In this document: positions 23,675-31,507 of the stretch, one piece after another
Numbering within the stretch: the stretch's first letter is position 1
Layout of the letters: the number at the start of each line of letters is the position of its first letter
Assembly: GCF_041080625.1 (NCBI RefSeq)
Contig: NZ_CP163518.1
Location: forward strand, 1,364,001-1,428,000
Source of the DNA: Streptomyces sp. CG1
Lineage (GTDB): Bacteria; Actinomycetota; Actinomycetes; Streptomycetales; Streptomycetaceae
Length of the DNA: 64,000 bases
Direction: 5' to 3'
The notes under the pieces: generated by a model
The model's input: the letters and a program-made list of their open reading frames with translations, nothing else
What the model was told of the DNA's origin: nothing
Database searches by the model: none
Position numbers and translations under genes: made by a program

Positions 23675-24076
23675 GTGACCGACACCGTCCACGCCCTGCT
23701 CATCGACCCCACCGGCACCGTCAGCGACCTCCGCCTGAGCACCGATCCGCACACCCAGGCCCGGCAGGTCCACGATCTACTCGGAGACAACGCTGAGATC
23801 GTGGGCTACGCCCACCACGAAGGCGGCTCACACACCGTCGCCTTCGCCGGCGAACTCCGCGAGGACCTGCCGCCGAACCTGCCCGCGGCCCTCGCCCTGG
23901 TCCTCCTCACCGACACCTCCCTCATCGTCGTCAATCTCAACGGGCCCGTCCTATTCGCCGGCTTCGCCTCGTGCGGACACCTCACCGACCTGGCCCCCAC
24001 AGCGATCAGCCTGATCCGCACCGTCGAGCCCCGCATCCCCGGCACCTTGCCGAAAACCGGACACCCCCGCGGCTGA
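23675..24076 (+). CDS. Hypothetical protein (133 aa)
   Basis: Not recognised. GTG 23675 after P6. Begins MTDTVHALLIDPTGTVSDLR, an alpha/beta pattern, then a histidine-containing strand (AEIVGYAHHEGGSHTVAFAG) and a hydrophobic stretch (ALALVLLTDTSLIVVNLNG) too polar for a membrane anchor. The first gene of a block that includes the ParB-like gene. A tightly packed small fold is likely. Confidence 0.62.
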   Translation: MTDTVHALLIDPTGTVSDLRLSTDPHTQARQVHDLLGDNAEIVGYAHHEGGSHTVAFAGELREDLPPNLPAALALVLLTDTSLIVVNLNGPVLFAGFASCGHLTDLAPTAISLIRTVEPRIPGTLPKTGHPRG

Positions 24077-24131
24077 CCCGGCACGCGAACTCGCCTACTG
24101 CCCACGCCTCTTGGACGAAGGAACCACCGGC

Positions 24132-24770
24132 ATGACCGCCACCGACACCGCGCCCGCCGCCGAAGTCACGCACGAACCGACGCAGCACCTCCTCACTGAG
24201 ATCGACCTGTACCTCCTGGCGAGGCCCATCGCGGAGGCGCTCGGCGACGGCTGGAGCGAGGACGACGATGAGACCAATGTGGACGTGGACAGGGCGATCC
24301 GGCTCCACCACACCGACGGCCGCGCGATCGGCATACGCCACCTGTGGCGTGGCCAGGCCGTACAGGCCTTCGCCATCGGTGCCCCGTCCCCCGAGTCCGG
24401 CGGCAAGACCGCCTCACCCACCGGCAACAGGCTGCCTCCGGGAACGCGCTACAGCACCGGGGTCCGCTTCACCACTGACTCGCCGCTCGACGAGATCCTC
24501 AACGCGATCCGCACCGTGCTGCTGCCCACCTTCGACGGCCACCGGCCGCCCCTGAACGCCAACGGCATCCGCATCCTGCCTACCCCGGCAGGCGACGAGC
24601 AGACCGCCGCCAGCACCGCCCCTTCCCCGAAGACCAAGTCGGCCAAGGCGGCGCCCGCACCGGCGAATGCCAACAGCGGCACACGACGGTCCACGGCGTC
24701 GGCCACCCGGACCACGAAGTCCCCGGCCAACCGCAAGCCGCGCCGAGCACGTGCCACAGCCGCCGCCTGA
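24132..24770 (+). CDS. Hypothetical protein with basic disordered tail
   Basis: Not recognised. ATG 24132, with GAAGGA upstream, gives 212 aa. The N-terminal 140 residues form an acidic alpha/beta domain (LLTEIDLYLLARPIAEALG, then SEDDDETNVDVDRAIRLHH, then GVRFTTDSPLDEILNAIRTV). The last 70 are Lys/Arg/Ala/Pro/Thr-rich and probably disordered and DNA-binding. It lies between P6 and the ParB-like gene, so a partition or chromatin role is possible but unproven. Confidence 0.6.
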   Translation: MTATDTAPAAEVTHEPTQHLLTEIDLYLLARPIAEALGDGWSEDDDETNVDVDRAIRLHHTDGRAIGIRHLWRGQAVQAFAIGAPSPESGGKTASPTGNRLPPGTRYSTGVRFTTDSPLDEILNAIRTVLLPTFDGHRPPLNANGIRILPTPAGDEQTAASTAPSPKTKSAKAAPAPANANSGTRRSTASATRTTKSPANRKPRRARATAAA

Positions 24771-24855
24771 CCAAGCCAGCCCATCTAAACCGGGCGGGCA
24801 CCGGCCAACCGGAACCCGTGCCCGCCCCGCGTACGACGAAGGAGCCACACACCCC

Positions 24856-26457
24856 ATGAGCACCACCACCGCCACCCGGCCGACCGCCGTGGAAGGCTTC
24901 ATCGGCCGCTTCGCCTGGCTCGACCCCCACGACCTGGTCGTCGACCCGTACAACCACCGCAAGCAGCGCGCCGACAAGGACACCACCCGACCCGATCCGG
25001 CTCTCCAGGCCAGCGTCGACGAACTTGGCGTCCTCACCCCGCTCGTGGTGCGCCCCCAGACCGGCGACCGCGAAGGACAGCTCGGCATCATCTTCGGCCA
25101 GCGCCGCAACAACGCCGCCCTGGCCGCCGCGAAGAAGGCCAAGGCGAAGAAGAAGCCCTACTGTCTGGTCCCGGCGATCATCCGAGACGACCTCGCCGGC
25201 GTCGACGACGAGGCCCTGGCCATGTCGTTCATCGAGAACAAGGACCGCGCGGCGGCGACGGTCCGCGACGACATCGAAGCCGCCCAGCAGCTCGCCCTGA
25301 TGGACCTTGCCAAGACCCGTAAGGCCCGCCTCGCCCGCGCCATCGGCCTGAAGCCCGCTGAACTCGCCGCCTCCGTCAAGGCTGTCCAGCTCACCGACGA
25401 GGGCCTTAAGGATGGCATCGAAGCCGACTTCAACTTGATCGAACTCGCCGAGTTCCAAGAGGTCGAAGACATCGATGGCGCCCTGTGGACCTTGAAGTGG
25501 GCCAAGCGCCGCGACCTGGGCGAAGACAACACCAAGCGCGGTCACTGGAAGCATGCCCTCGCCGAACTGCGGGCCAAGAAGGAGCTTCAGCGCGCACAGA
25601 ACCAACTCGTCGAGGACCTCACCGCAGCCGAGATCCCGGTCCTCGAGTGGCGCTGGACCTGGACCGACACGACAACGCGCCCGCTCACCGACCTGCGCAC
25701 CGCTGACGACGGGCCGATCACAGCCGACGAACACCACGACTGCCCGGGGCACGCGGCGTGCATCTTTCCCCAGGAAGCCGAGCCGACATGGCTGTGCACC
25801 GCGTGGCGTCAGCACGGCCACGCCCTCAGCCCCGACGCCGCACCGGACAACACCAGCCGGGCGAAAGACCAGGAAGCCGCCGCCCAAGCCCGCCGCGAGG
25901 TCATCGCGAACAACAAAGCATGGAGGCAGGCCCGCACCGTCCGCCACGAGTTCATCACTGACCTGTGCAGCCAGCCGGAGGCCAGCCTGCGCGTGTGGCC
26001 GCTGATCCTGTCGACGATCACCGACACCAGTCACGCCTACTACAACTACGTCAGCCGCTTCCGCACCAATCTGGTCGCCCAGTTCCTCGGCGTACCGGAC
26101 CCCAATGAAGGCCGCAGCAAGTTCGGCCGCGTCAACGATCCCTTCGCCGATGTCATCGCCCACACCAGCCCGGCACGCGCCTGGCGCATCCTCCTCGCGC
26201 ACGTCGCCGCCGCACACGAAGACGAACATATGACCGATGCCGCCTGGCGTGGCCGCATCGCCCCGCAGACCGTCGACTGGCTGACCTTCCTCGAAGCGGA
26301 GGGCTACGCCCTCAGCGCCATCGAAGCGGCAACCGTCACAACCGGCCGTACTCAGCAATCCGAAAGCGAGCAGCAGGCCGAATCGGAAGCCGACCAGTCC
26401 GAGGAGACCGGACAAAAGCCCGACCGGACAGAAGCGGCCGTGCCGACCGCCGCCTGA
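24856..26457 (+). CDS. ParB/Srx-domain protein
   Basis: A 533-aa protein from ATG 24856. Residues 20-110 match a ParB N-terminal domain: LDPHDLVVDPYNHRKQ, then SVDELGVLTPLVVRPQ, then GQLGIIFGQRRNNAALAA, where the GxRR-type box binds nucleotide in this family. A helix-turn-helix region follows (DDIEAAQQLALMDLAKT, then RAIGLKPAELAASVKAVQL). The central part has a His/Cys segment (HHDCPGHAACIF), perhaps zinc-binding, and the C-terminus is long and helical with a Glu/Ser-rich tail. There is no ParA beside it, so centromere segregation alone is not assured; plasmid regulators also use this fold. Confidence 0.72.
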   Translation: MSTTTATRPTAVEGFIGRFAWLDPHDLVVDPYNHRKQRADKDTTRPDPALQASVDELGVLTPLVVRPQTGDREGQLGIIFGQRRNNAALAAAKKAKAKKKPYCLVPAIIRDDLAGVDDEALAMSFIENKDRAAATVRDDIEAAQQLALMDLAKTRKARLARAIGLKPAELAASVKAVQLTDEGLKDGIEADFNLIELAEFQEVEDIDGALWTLKWAKRRDLGEDNTKRGHWKHALAELRAKKELQRAQNQLVEDLTAAEIPVLEWRWTWTDTTTRPLTDLRTADDGPITADEHHDCPGHAACIFPQEAEPTWLCTAWRQHGHALSPDAAPDNTSRAKDQEAAAQARREVIANNKAWRQARTVRHEFITDLCSQPEASLRVWPLILSTITDTSHAYYNYVSRFRTNLVAQFLGVPDPNEGRSKFGRVNDPFADVIAHTSPARAWRILLAHVAAAHEDEHMTDAAWRGRIAPQTVDWLTFLEAEGYALSAIEAATVTTGRTQQSESEQQAESEADQSEETGQKPDRTEAAVPTAA

Positions 26458-26468
26458 ACCGTCACTGA

Positions 26469-26492
26469 GTGGCCCGCCCATAGACGGGCCAC
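26469..26492 (+). terminator. Terminator after the ParB-like gene
   Basis: A perfect 8-bp stem, GTGGCCCG and CGGGCCAC, with an 8-nt loop, 12 nt after the stop. Confidence 0.65.
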
Positions 26493-26537
26493 CACCCCAC
26501 CACTCGCTTTCAGCGCCATCAGAGACCTGGAATCACC

Positions 26538-27206
26538 ATGGACAGCACGGCCCACATCACCGCCCAAGACCCCCTACTCGACGCGCTCTGCGGCTACGGC
26601 CTCCACTGCGACCCGCGACAGGCGGGCGCCGGGACCTACATCGAGATCGCCCTCGCCGACGCCAGCTACCTCCACGTCAGCGGCACCACCAAGGACGGCA
26701 CCTCTGCCCGCACCCTGCACTGCCTCGACCAGCACGCATCGTGGCAAGCCCACGTCGTCAACCCTTTCGACAACAGCCACACCACCGTCTACGACTCCCA
26801 CGGCCAAGCCCTGTCATACGAGGACGACACCAGCGCCGCCGCCTCAGCGATCGCCCGCTTCGTCCATGACCACGACAACCAGGTACGAATCCGAGAGCGC
26901 CTCAACGCGATCAGGGCACGGCTCACGGCCGCCGATCTGCCTGCCCTGCATATCCGGTGCAGCTCCCGGAACGCCAACGGCAACCAGACCCATGACGCGC
27001 GCAGCCCGGGCGCCATGCAGACGGACGTCGAGATCTGCGCAGCCAACGGTGATCGTGTAGCTCGAGTCTCCTGCGGCCGCGAGCCCACGGACACCGACAA
27101 CCCGACCAAGGCACTCGTGCTGGCCACCGCGGCCGCCGACCTGGGCGCGCATGCCCCGGCCGACCTGGCGTTCCTGCTCTCCCTCGTCTCCGATCGGAAC
27201 AGGTGA
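26538..27206 (+). CDS. Hypothetical protein (222 aa)
   Basis: Not recognised. ATG 26538, with ACCTGGAATC upstream. The N-terminal half is beta-rich (GTYIEIALADASYLHVSG, then TTVYDSHGQALSYEDD), followed by a helix (ASAIARFVHDHDNQVRIRER). A second, related-looking half begins near LHIRCSSRNANGN. Its stop overlaps the ATG of the next gene, so they are coupled. No motif points to activity. Confidence 0.62.
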   Translation: MDSTAHITAQDPLLDALCGYGLHCDPRQAGAGTYIEIALADASYLHVSGTTKDGTSARTLHCLDQHASWQAHVVNPFDNSHTTVYDSHGQALSYEDDTSAAASAIARFVHDHDNQVRIRERLNAIRARLTAADLPALHIRCSSRNANGNQTHDARSPGAMQTDVEICAANGDRVARVSCGREPTDTDNPTKALVLATAAADLGAHAPADLAFLLSLVSDRNR

Positions 27207-27628
27207 TGGGCAACTACGTCTTCGGCGCCTCGGTCTCCGGGAAACCCCACCTGGTCAAACGCTCCGCTTGGCCGACCATCCACAACCGGTTAGTCCTGGC
27301 ACGCTGCGGCCGACCCACCATCCGAGAGGTCCCCGAGCCCACCGCAGACGAACTGTGCGGGAACTGCCGCCTCCTTCATGAGGCCGACCAGCGCAGGGCC
27401 CAGCCCGACCCCGAGACCCACGCGCTCGAGACAGTGCGGCAGCAGATCGCGGACGAGATCACCCACCGCCGCCATCGCCTCGCCTCACCCACCGCAGCAT
27501 CCTCCGCCGTCATAACGGAACGAGCCGCGATCATCACCGGTCTCCTCATCGCCCTCAGTATCGCGCTCGGCGCACCAGGCGATCAGCACGCCACCGACCT
27601 TTACATCCAGCAGCGCCTCAGCACCTGA
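27206..27628 (+). CDS. Hypothetical protein with CxxC and hydrophobic C-terminus
   Basis: A 140-aa protein (ATG 27206, or GTG 27203). Begins MGNYVFGASVSGKPHLVKRS, includes CGRPTIREVPEPTADELCGN ending in a CGNC knuckle, and then a helix. Near the end TERAAIITGLLIALSIALG is hydrophobic enough for one membrane helix. A single CxxC plus an upstream Cys may hold zinc. Translation is probably coupled to the gene before it. Not assigned to a family. Confidence 0.58.
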   Translation: MGNYVFGASVSGKPHLVKRSAWPTIHNRLVLARCGRPTIREVPEPTADELCGNCRLLHEADQRRAQPDPETHALETVRQQIADEITHRRHRLASPTAASSAVITERAAIITGLLIALSIALGAPGDQHATDLYIQQRLST

Positions 27629-27710
27629 CTGGCTCTGAGGGCCGCGCAGCCAAAATCACGGTCGTCCACTACCTCGAAGACACCATCGCACTGAGCATGA
27701 AAGCAACGCC

Positions 27711-28082
27711 ATGAGCACCCCGCACAACCCGCCCGGCCCCAACCCCCGCCAGTCCAAGGGCTTCCTCGTTACCGTCGCGCTCCCCATGACAGTTCTGGCA
27801 TCCCGTCTGCAGCGGCACGATGTCTTCGTTCTCCCCGAACAGGGTGACCAACCGCTTGCTGTCGCGGACGTGACCCAGCACCCACACCTCGAAGCGCGCT
27901 TGGTGATCGAACTCAAGGGCTCGTCGATACCTATCACGCTTCACGTCAACGAACCCGTCCAGCCCGTCTCCATACCCCGCCGTGTCGACGTGAAATGCCA
28001 GCTGTGCGGTAACACGACAACCACCGACATCGATCTCGTAGCTCACGGCGAACCGAAGACGTGGATCTGCAACCGGCACTGA
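27711..28082 (+). CDS. Hypothetical protein (123 aa)
   Basis: Not recognised. ATG 27711. The protein is mainly beta: GFLVTVALPMTVLASRL, DVFVLPEQGDQPLAVADV, LVIELKGSSIPITLHVNE. It ends with VKCQLCGNTTTTDIDLVAHG and WICNRH, a CxxC...CxxH arrangement that suggests a zinc ribbon. A hairpin follows the stop. Confidence 0.6.
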   Translation: MSTPHNPPGPNPRQSKGFLVTVALPMTVLASRLQRHDVFVLPEQGDQPLAVADVTQHPHLEARLVIELKGSSIPITLHVNEPVQPVSIPRRVDVKCQLCGNTTTTDIDLVAHGEPKTWICNRH

Positions 28083-28094
28083 ACCGGTCACGCG

Positions 28095-28122
28095 CCCACT
28101 TGCGGCCTGCGTCGCAGGTGGG
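28095..28122 (+). terminator. Terminator hairpin
   Basis: Arms CCCACTTGCG and CGCAGGTGGG pair with one G-T match around an 8-nt loop, 13 nt after the stop of the zinc-ribbon-like gene. The next 250 bp show no gene. Confidence 0.6.
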
Positions 28123-28377
28123 GTGGTTGTCGACTCAGAGAAGCAAGCCGCGGCCACCCACTCTGAGCCGGTGACGGGCTGTGATCGTCGGTCCCGTGAT
28201 CGCAGCCCCGCGGCGTCCCCTCAACGCAGGACGCTGTTCTTCAAAAGGCACCAAACCAAACGGGGCAAAGTTCACTGAATGAACGGTACAGCTACGGTGG
28301 ATACATCGAGCAACGGCTGAAAATAGCCCTCCGCCATAGCCTCACAATCCCATTGAACCGGGATCAATCGAACAGGA

Positions 28378-28686
28378 TGTACCGCCGAGCCGCACCAGCC
28401 TCCCCGCCGGGACCAACCAGGCAGCAGTCGCCCCTACCGGCGCACCCCCTCGGGAGTCCGAGCAAGTGAGGAGTACGAGAAGCTCCGCCGCTACGACGCT
28501 CCTACCCCCGACCATGCGGCGGCCTTGTTCCAATGTCGCCAAGCCGATGTCGACAGTGAGGCGCGCCGCATCTGCGCAGGCTGGGCTGGATGCCACGACG
28601 TTGCACACCTACTCGCGCTGCGGACAGCCCTGCTCGACGGCCACATCGACGCATCAACCACGAGGCCATACATGACAGTAGAATAA
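28378..28686 (+). pseudogene. Decayed DUF6283-type gene
   Basis: In one frame the sequence reads PYRRTPSGVRASEEYEKLRR, YDAPTPDHAAALFQC and then CAGWAGCHDVAHLLALRTAL, a clear match to the Cys-rich DUF6283 family (usual form CxxCPYRRDxPSGxW). No start codon exists in that frame. The likely start, ATG 28378, lies in another frame, so at least one frameshift separates them. The N-terminal CxxC has become GSSR and the C-terminus stops early at 28686. The gene is probably dead. Confidence 0.55.
28657..28684 (+). promoter_or_regulatory. Partial island promoter P7
   Basis: The TAGAAT -10 box lies at 28679-28684 in GACAGTAGAATAAG, but the sequence at the -35 position is ACCACG and does not fit. It overlaps the end of the DUF6283 remnant and precedes the gene at 28717. 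Confidence 0.4.
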
Positions 28687-28716
28687 GCGTATGGTGAATC
28701 CCCCAGAAGGAAGTCC

Positions 28717-29049
28717 ATGACCAGCCCCTGCCCCGACTGCTCCACCACCGCCGGCACCCTCCACGCCGACGGCTGCGACATCGCCTGCTGCGCCTTCACT
28801 GGCCGGCAACGCAGCAACTGCCACCCCACCAGCCAATGCAACACCGTCTGGACCGGCCGACTGCCAGGAGAGGAGGAGTGCATCGAATACGGCTTCTATG
28901 CCCGCAGCGGCCCAAACGGCTACGAACCATGCAACGCAGACGACCCCGGCGCACTCCCCGACTACAACCGGCTCTACCGCGACTGCCACTGGGACATAGC
29001 CACCCAGCGCATGATCCTCCAAGCCCTGAACACAGAGCTCAGTCACTGA
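28717..29049 (+). CDS. Cys-rich protein, probable zinc binder
   Basis: A 110-aa protein (ATG 28717, GAAGGAAG about 7 nt upstream). The N-terminal CPDCSTTAGTLHADGC and the following CDIACCAFTGRQRSNC give about seven cysteines and a histidine in 40 residues. The C-terminal half (YGFYARSGPNGYEPCNADDP, then LPDYNRLYRDCHWD) is conserved in appearance. The family recurs beside actinobacterial phage and plasmid genes and no function is known. Expression probably comes from P7 or readthrough. Confidence 0.62.
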   Translation: MTSPCPDCSTTAGTLHADGCDIACCAFTGRQRSNCHPTSQCNTVWTGRLPGEEECIEYGFYARSGPNGYEPCNADDPGALPDYNRLYRDCHWDIATQRMILQALNTELSH

Positions 29050-29087
29050 CACCAGCTAACCTCGCCGCTATAGGACGCCACCGGAAC

Positions 29088-29594
29088 ATGGAGAACCTCG
29101 TGAACACCCCCGACGCTCGTGCCGCGGGCCTCTTCCTCAGCTCCTTCAACGTCGCCTTTGAAGACGACGAACGGATGAAGCCTCCGTCCACACCAACGGC
29201 GGCACGGTCTCCGTCGAAGGCCACCTCTCCAGCAGCAACATCATGACCTTCCACGTCGAAGACGTCGCCTTCCTCCTCGACCGCCTTGCGCACATCCTCT
29301 TCCAAGGACAAGCCGCTCGGCTCCATCACCATCACCGTGCCTAACCACAAAGGACGCGGCGCCCTCATCAGCGCATGGGCATGGAACCTCACTGGCGACA
29401 CCGATGGCAGCACCGAACCCCTCGACCCAGAGATCGCAGTCATGCTGCTCCCAGAGAGCGCAGAGTTCCCTCAGCCCGACGCAGAAATCGGCAACGGCAT
29501 CTTCAGTACCCCTCCCTCTGCGGCAATGGACGCCGCGACCCTGGACGAGCTGCGACGCCGTGGCCTCACCGTAGAGGAGATCAACCTCAGCTGA
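29088..29594 (+). pseudogene. Gene broken by two compensating frameshifts
   Basis: The start (ATG 29088: MENLVNTPDARAAGLFLSSF, NVAFEDDER) and the end (KDKPLGSITITVPNHKGRG through DELRRRGLTVEEINLS, TGA 29594) share one frame. The middle is coding only in another frame (EASVHTNGGTVSVEGHLSSS, then FHVEDVAFLLDRLAHIL). A missing G near 29174 and an extra T near 29300 would explain this, and repairing both gives about 168 aa. Unrepaired, it makes a 52-aa product ending at the TGA near 29244. Function unknown. Confidence 0.55.
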
Positions 29595-29623
29595 CTGCGG
29601 CTTGTCCTGCCGGCGCCTGCTTA

Positions 29624-30751
29624 CGGGCTGACCCGCGATTGATCTTGGGGCGTGTTGGCCTGCGGGTTCGGCGGGCTGGTGGTTCAGCAGGCCATCGTGC
29701 GGACGTGCACCAGCTCGGTGCTGGGTTTGTGCCGGGTGGGCCGCTTGGCGGCGCGGTCAGAGACCAAAACAGCGATGGCGAGGTGAGGAGTCTCGCCATA
29801 GGTCTCGCGGCGGTTGGTGTACCGCTGGAGGAGGCGCCACTGCCGGACTTCGGCGTTGGCGTGCTCGACACAGATCCGGCGGGAGGACTGGCGGCGCTTC
29901 ATCTCGCGCCAGCCGTACCGCTCGGTTACCGGCCCGTCGTTCGGGCCCTTCATGCCCTTCGGTTTCTTGGGCGGGGCGCTGACCTGGTCGGGGAACTCGT
30001 TGGCCAGGCCGCGGTAGCCGTTGTCGACCTCGGACTTCACGCCGGGGTGCCGGTGGAACTGCTCGGCGATGCCCTCGGTGTGCACGGCGGTCTGGTCGTG
30101 CATCCGGCCTGGGTGCTGGGCTCCGGACCACAGGGTGCGGCCCTGGCCGTCGCTGATCGTGGTGGTCTTGACGGTGTTCTGCCTGCGCTTGCCGGAGGCG
30201 AAGGCCCGCCGGCCGGGACGGCCCGCGTGTGGGCAGCGCACCTGGGTCTCCATCCCGTCGATCCGCAAGGTGACGCCCTCGGCCGCGGCATAGGCGAACA
30301 CGTGCTCCAGGGGCCCCAGCCGGATGCCGGGCCGGTCGGGGACGGCGAACCCACGGTCCGCCAGCAGCGGGCGGACCTCCCGGAGCGCCCGGCCGATCGT
30401 GGAAGACCCCACCTCGTAGAGCACGCCCAACGCCTCATGGGTGAGACCAGTCCGCAGATGGACCAGTGTCACCAGGAGCCGGTCGGTGAAGACCAGTTCG
30501 TACTTCGGCCCGGCCCCCGCCTCCCGCCGACGGTCGCCCTCACGCCGCTCATGGCGCCCGGACTCACAGCGTGCCACCCAGCGCGGGGCGAGTTCCGCGA
30601 CCAGCTCGCCCAGATGTACGCGCGACAGCCCGCAGGAAGCAGGATGAGACGTGGCCGCGCGGGCCTGTTTGATCTTCACGTATCAGACAACTCGCGAGGC
30701 CGTCGCTATGTCCCCACACTCACCGACCAAGATCAATCGCAGGGCGGCCCG
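29624..30751 (-). mobile_element. IS5/ISL2-type insertion sequence
   Basis: 1128 bp with imperfect terminal inverted repeats. The left begins CGGGCTGACCCGCGATTG at 29624 and the right, read inward, begins CGGGCCGCCCTGCGATTG at 30751, both followed by ATCTTGG. TTA flanks both sides, a 3-bp target duplication. The transposase reads leftward. It landed 27 bp after the broken gene at 29594 and 12 bp before the PPOX gene, which it may drive. Confidence 0.8.
29684..30679 (-). CDS. IS5-family transposase (DDE_Tnp_4 type)
   Basis: A 331-aa protein from GTG 30679. An N-terminal helix-turn-helix (TDRLLVTLVHLRTGLTHEAL, then YEVGSSTIGRALREVRPLL) is followed by the DDE nuclease core. LRIDGMETQVRCP carries the first Asp, KSEVDNGYRGL the second and RICVEHANAEVRQWRLL the final Glu. 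The TTTISDGQGRTLWSGAQHPG strand and the HDQTAVHTEG loop are typical of the ISL2 group. Full length and uninterrupted, it is probably active, and it would also recognise the nearby MITE. Confidence 0.82.
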   Translation of the reverse strand: MKIKQARAATSHPASCGLSRVHLGELVAELAPRWVARCESGRHERREGDRRREAGAGPKYELVFTDRLLVTLVHLRTGLTHEALGVLYEVGSSTIGRALREVRPLLADRGFAVPDRPGIRLGPLEHVFAYAAAEGVTLRIDGMETQVRCPHAGRPGRRAFASGKRRQNTVKTTTISDGQGRTLWSGAQHPGRMHDQTAVHTEGIAEQFHRHPGVKSEVDNGYRGLANEFPDQVSAPPKKPKGMKGPNDGPVTERYGWREMKRRQSSRRICVEHANAEVRQWRLLQRYTNRRETYGETPHLAIAVLVSDRAAKRPTRHKPSTELVHVRTMAC

Positions 30752-30765
30752 TTAAGGTCGGGGGC

Positions 30766-31425
30766 ATGACAACACTCCTTGCCGGCAGTGCCTTCGACTC
30801 GCTCCGCCTCGACGCCGTGCCCGATCAGGAGGCGCTGCGCCGGGCCTACGAACTCCCCAGCGACGCGGCCGTGCGCAAGCAGATGACCGAACTCACCGAA
30901 CAAAGCCGGCGGTTGATCGGATGCTCATCGCTGGTCCTGGTCGCCAGCGCGGACGCCGAGGGCAACTGTGACGTTTCCCCGCGCGGCGGCCCCGCCGGGT
31001 TCGTCGCCGTCCTGGACGCACGGACGGTGGCGATACCGGACGCGACCGGCAACAAGCGCCTGGACACCCTGCAGAACGTCGTCGCCACCGGACGGGCCGG
31101 GCTGCTGTTCGTCATCCCGGGGCGCACCACGACGCTCAGGGTGAACGGCCGGGCCTGCGTCTCCACCCGCCCGGACCTGCTGTCGCAGCTGACCGCCGTG
31201 GGCAAGCCGCCGGCCAGCGCGCTGGTAGTGGGGATCGAGGAGGTCTACCCGCACTGCCCCAAGTCGCTCCTGCGCAGCGGGGCCTGGAAGCCGGAACAGT
31301 GGCTGCCGGCTGACGCCCAGCCGACCTCGGCCGAGGTGACGCTGGCGCAACTGCGGATGCCGGGGCTGACGATCGCCGACATCGAGCAGGCGGAGGCGGA
31401 ATCGCTGAAGTACCGGTACGAGTAA
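30766..31425 (+). CDS. FMN-dependent PPOX-type flavoprotein, MSMEG_1061 family
   Basis: A 219-aa protein. ATG 30766, with AAGGTCGGGGG upstream. A split-barrel FMN-binding fold is shown by CSSLVLVASADAEGNCDVSP, GFVAVLDARTVAIPDATGNK, RLDTLQNVVATGRAGLLFVI and TTLRVNGRACVS. EVYPHCPKSLLRSGAWKPEQ is a family signature. These proteins use FMN or F420 and act on unknown substrates. The gene is bracketed by an IS 12 bp upstream and an inverted IS-derived MITE that begins right after its TAA, so it may have moved with them. Confidence 0.82.
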   Translation: MTTLLAGSAFDSLRLDAVPDQEALRRAYELPSDAAVRKQMTELTEQSRRLIGCSSLVLVASADAEGNCDVSPRGGPAGFVAVLDARTVAIPDATGNKRLDTLQNVVATGRAGLLFVIPGRTTTLRVNGRACVSTRPDLLSQLTAVGKPPASALVVGIEEVYPHCPKSLLRSGAWKPEQWLPADAQPTSAEVTLAQLRMPGLTIADIEQAEAESLKYRYE

Positions 31426-31507
31426 CGGGCCGACCAGCGATTGCTGAACCACCAGCCCGCCGAACCCGCAGGCCAACACGTCCCAAGATCAATCGCGGGT
31501 CAGCCCG
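31426..31507. mobile_element. 82-bp MITE derived from the adjacent IS
   Basis: One end, read from 31507 leftward, matches about 65 bp of the IS left end with one mismatch. The other end (CGGGCCGACCAGCGAT at 31426) corresponds to the IS right terminus. It therefore keeps both inverted repeats and nothing else, the form expected of an internally deleted copy. It is inverted relative to the IS. The left flank TAA is the stop codon of the PPOX gene; the right flank is TTA. Confidence 0.72.

Noticed and set aside
24580..26481. Minus-strand frame of about 630 codons opposite the ParB-like gene
   Set aside because: Gly/Val-rich low-complexity translation typical of an antisense shadow; the plus strand carries a clear ParB domain and good ribosome site.
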